In this document: positions 60,801-64,000 of the stretch, piece after piece
Layout of the letters: every line of letters begins with the position of its first letter
Position numbering within the stretch: the first letter of the stretch is position 1
NCBI GenBank assembly: GCA_037953745.1
Contig: JBAKBP010006531.1
Location: 45,405 to 109,404, forward strand
Source of the DNA: Lithodes maja
Taxonomy: Eukaryota > Arthropoda > Malacostraca > Decapoda > Lithodidae
Length of the DNA: 64,000 bases
Reading direction: 5' to 3'
The notes under the pieces: generated by a model
Seen by the model: the letters and a program-made list of their open reading frames with translations, nothing else
Databases searched by the model: none
What the model was told of the DNA's origin: nothing
Position numbers and translations under genes: made by a program

Positions 60801-61299
60801 TTAGTGTCCAATCTCAGAAAATAGTTTTTGAGAAAATATTATTTTGTCAATTCAATGTTAATTAGCCTAGTTTTTAGGGTGATTTTAGCTCTATTATGTG
60901 TCTACCTCTCGTGTAGATAGCCCAGTTATATTGGCTCTAAATCCCGTTTTGTGTCTCCACCATACAAGACCAATTCACTTTAGTGTCCAATCTCAGAAAA
61001 TAGTTTTTGAGAAATTATTATTTTGTCAATTCAATGTTAATTATCTTAGTTTTTAGGGTGATTTTAGCTCTATTATATGTCTACCTCTCGTGTAGATAGC
61101 CCAGTTATATTGGCTCTAAATCCCGTTTTGTGTCTCCACCATACAAGACCAATTCACTTTAGTGTCCAATCTCAGAAAATAGTTTTTGAGAAATTATTAT
61201 TTTGTCAATTCAATGTTAATTATCTTAGTTTTTAGGGTGATTTTAGCTCTATTATATGTCTACCTCTCGTGTAGATAGCCCAGTTATAGAGGTTCTAAA
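54831..61299 (-). repeat. Satellite right arm, segment between the two duplicated blocks
   Basis: 179-183-bp monomers in reverse orientation. 46-bp-deleted units recur near 56,090, 56,402, 56,901, 57,399 and 57,895. Between 56,600 and 58,300 there are many one-base insertions not seen elsewhere (for example agacccaattcac, agccctagttt, ttttttagggtg, atgtctagcctc). From 58,560 to 60,900 the array is very uniform, with alternating gattttaac and gattttagc units. Confidence 0.92.
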
Positions 61300-64000
61300 T
61301 CCCGTTTATATTATTTTGTCAATTCAATGTTAATTAGCCTAGTTTTTAGGGTGATTTTAGCTCTATTATATGTCTACCTCTCATGTAGATAGCCCAGTTA
61401 TAGAGGCTCTAAATCCCGTTTTATGTCTCCAGCATACAAGACCAATTCACCTTAGTGTCCAATCTCAGAAAATAGTTTTTGAGAAAATATTATTTTGTCA
61501 ATTCAATGTTAATTAGCCTAGTTTTTAGGGTGATTTTAGCTCTATTATATGTCTACCTCTCGTGTAGATAGCCCAGTTATAGAGGCTCTAAATCCCGTTT
61601 TATGTCTCCACCATACAAGACCAATTCACTTTAGTGTCCAATCTCAGAAAATAGTTTTTGAGAAAATATTATTTTGTCAATTCAATGTTAATTAGCCTAG
61701 TTTTTAGGGTGATTTTAGCTCTATTATATGTCTACCTCTCGTGTAGATAGCCCAGTTATAGAGGCTCTAAATCCCGTTTTATGTCTCCACCATACAAGAC
61801 CAATTCACTTTAGTGTCCAATCTCAGAAAATAGTTTTTGAGAAAATATTATTTTGTCAATTCAATGTTAATTAGCCTAGTTTTTAGGGTGATTTTAGCTC
61901 TAAATCCCGTTTTATGTCTCCACCATACAAGACCAATTCACTTTAGTGTCCAATCTCAGAAAATAGTTTTTGAGAAAATATTATTTTGTCAATTCAATGT
62001 TAATTAGCCTAGTTTTTAGGGTGATTTTAGCTCTATTATATGTCTACCTCTCGTGTAGATAGCCCAGTTATAGAGGCTCTAAATCCCGTTTTGTGTCTCC
62101 ACCATACAAGACCAATTCACTTTAGTGTCCAATCTCAGAAAATAGTTTTTGAGAAAATATTATTTTGTCAATTCAATGTTAATTAGCCTAGTTTTTAGGG
62201 TGATTTTAGCTCTATTATATGTCTACCTCTCGTGTAGATAGCCCAGTTATAGAGGCTCTAAATCCCGTTTTATGTCTCCACCATACAAGACCAATTCACT
62301 TTAGTGTCCAATCTCAGAAAATAGTTTTTGAGAAAATATTATTTTGTCAATTCAATGTTAATTAGCCTAGTTTTTAGGGTGATTTTAGCTCTATTATATG
62401 TCTACCTCTCGTGTAGATAGCCCAGTTATAGAGGCTCTAAATCCCGTTTTATGTCTCCACCATACAAGACCAATTCACTTTAGTGTCCAATCTCAGAAAA
62501 TTGTTTTTGAGAAAATATTATTTTGTCAATTCAATGTTAATTAGCCTAGTTTTTAGGGTGATTTTAGCTCTATTATATGTCTACCTCTCGTGTAGATAGC
62601 CCAGTTATAGAGGCTCTAAATCCCGTTTTATGTCTCCACCATACAAGACCAATTCACTTTAGTGTCCAATCTCAGAAAATAGTTTTTGAGAAAATATTAT
62701 TTTGTCAATTCAATGTTAATTATCTTAGTTTTTAGGGTGATTTTAGCTCTAAATCCCGTTTTATGTCTCCACCATACAAGACCAATTCACTTTAGTGTCC
62801 AATCTCAGAAAATAGTTTTTGAGAAAATATTATTTTGTCAATTCAATGTTAATTAGCCTAGTTTTTAGGGTGATTGTAGCTCTATTATATGTCTACCTCT
62901 CGTGTAGATAGCCCAGTTATAGAGGCTCTAAATCCCGTTTTGTGTCTCCACCATACAAGACCAATTCACTTTAGTGTCCAATCTCAGAAAATAGTTTTTG
63001 AGAAAATATTATTTTGTCAATTCAATGTTAATTAGCCTAGTTTTTAGGGTGATTTTAGCTCTAAATCCCGTTTTATGTCTCCACCATACAAGACCAATTC
63101 ACTTTAGTGTCCAATCTCAGAAAATTGTTTTTGAGAAAATATTATTTTGTCAATTCAATGTTAATTAGCTTAGTTTTTAGGGTGATTTTAGCTCTATTAT
63201 ATGTCTACCTCTCGTGTAGATAGCCCAGTTATAGAGGCTCTAAATCCCGTTTTATGTCTCCACCTTACAAGACCAATTCACTTTAGTGTCCAATCTCAGA
63301 AAATAGTTTTTGAGAAAATATTATTTTGTCAATTCAATGTTAATTATCTTAGTTTTTAGGGTGATTTTAGCTCTAAATCCCGTTTTATGTCTCCACCATA
63401 CAAGACCAATTCACTTTAGTGTCCAATCTCAGAAAATAGTTTTTGAGAAAATATTATTTTGTCAATTCAATGTTAATTAGCCTAGTTTTTAGGGTGATTT
63501 TAGCTCTATTATGTGTCTACCTCTCATGTATTAAGATAGCCCAGTTATAGAGGCTCTAAATCCCGTTTTGTGTCTCCACCATACAAGACCAATTCACTTT
63601 AGTGTCCAATCTCAGAAAATAGTTTTTGAGAAAATATTATTTTGTCAATTCAATGTTAATTAGCCTAGTTTTTAGGGTGATTTTAGCTCTATTATGTGTC
63701 TACCTCTCATGTATTAAGATAGCCCAGTTATAGAGGCTCTAAATCCCGTTTTGTGTCTCCACCATACAAGACCAATTCACTTTAGTGTCCAATCTCAGAA
63801 AATAGTTTTTGAGAAAATATTATTTTGTCAATTCAATGTTAATTAGCCTAGTTTTTAGGGTGATTTTAGCTCTATTATGTGTCTACCTCTCATGTATTAA
63901 GATAGCCCAGTTATAGAGGCTCTAAATCCCGTTTTGTGTCTCCACCATACAAGACCAATTCACTTTAGTGTCCAATCTCAGAAAATAGTTTTTGAGAAAA
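61300..64000 (-). repeat. Segmental duplication, copy 2, and window end in the satellite
   Basis: It repeats the marker series of 52,610-54,830: gctctaaatc at 61,897, 62,746 and 63,370, and ggtgattgtagc at 62,867. The offset is 8,686 bp, or 8,690 before the 4-bp insertion in copy 1. After about 63,500 copy 2 lacks two monomers present in copy 1 and then continues with the same catgtattaag / attatgtg units. The satellite runs on past the window edge. Confidence 0.9.

Noticed and set aside
16970..64000. CRISPR-like regular repeats
   Set aside because: The whole unit repeats with no unique spacers, the context is eukaryotic and there are no cas genes.

Overview
The window looks like a eukaryotic nuclear chromosome, most likely an invertebrate and probably an arthropod. 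The evidence is one spliced gene with short GT-AG introns (165-342 bp) encoding an RNF144-type RBR ubiquitin ligase, TATA + TCAG core-promoter signals, AATAAA poly(A) signals, and nested tandem repeats covering most of the sequence. No bacterial gene organisation, rRNA, reverse transcriptase or telomeric array was seen. The species cannot be named from this sequence.

Layout. 1-600: one doubtful ORF. 565-1,080 and 1,130-3,395: minisatellites with 70-bp and 149-158-bp units. 3,420-9,100: a degenerate tandem gene array, at least five copies of a cassette of up to about 1.32 kb. Each cassette has a promoter, a short rightward ORF and two overlapping leftward ORFs that meet the rightward ORF tail to tail. 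Only the cassette at 6,940-7,910 keeps the full-length rightward ORF. 9,458-10,525: an intronless 355-codon ORF with two retropepsin-like aspartic protease signatures. 10,600-12,360: small repeats and inverted pieces of the modules found further left. 12,370-13,006: a 222-bp tandem repeat. 13,321-15,197: the five-exon RNF144-like gene. 15,358-16,616 (minus): an unrecognised intronless gene broken by one frameshift.

16,970-64,000: one uninterrupted AT-rich satellite array, roughly 250 or more monomers. Monomer length is about 187 bp at the left edge, about 183 bp further in and exactly 179 bp in the homogeneous core. At 38,860-38,896 the whole array reverses orientation around a 37-nt spacer, giving a giant head-to-head palindrome. 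Its arms carry different diagnostic variants, so it is not a simple mirror image. Nested duplications of about 536 bp, 1,009 bp and 8,686 bp are visible inside the array.

Interpretation. The compact, intronless, tail-to-tail overlapping genes with roughly 20-nt leaders at 3.4-10.5 kb and 15.4-16.9 kb contrast with the spliced host gene between them. They could be decayed pieces of an integrated large DNA virus or another compact mobile genome. That is inference: none of these proteins was recognised. Modules are shared across distance (the 222-bp repeat brackets both the protease ORF and RNF144 and also shares blocks with the satellite), which suggests the region has been rebuilt repeatedly by repeat-mediated rearrangement.
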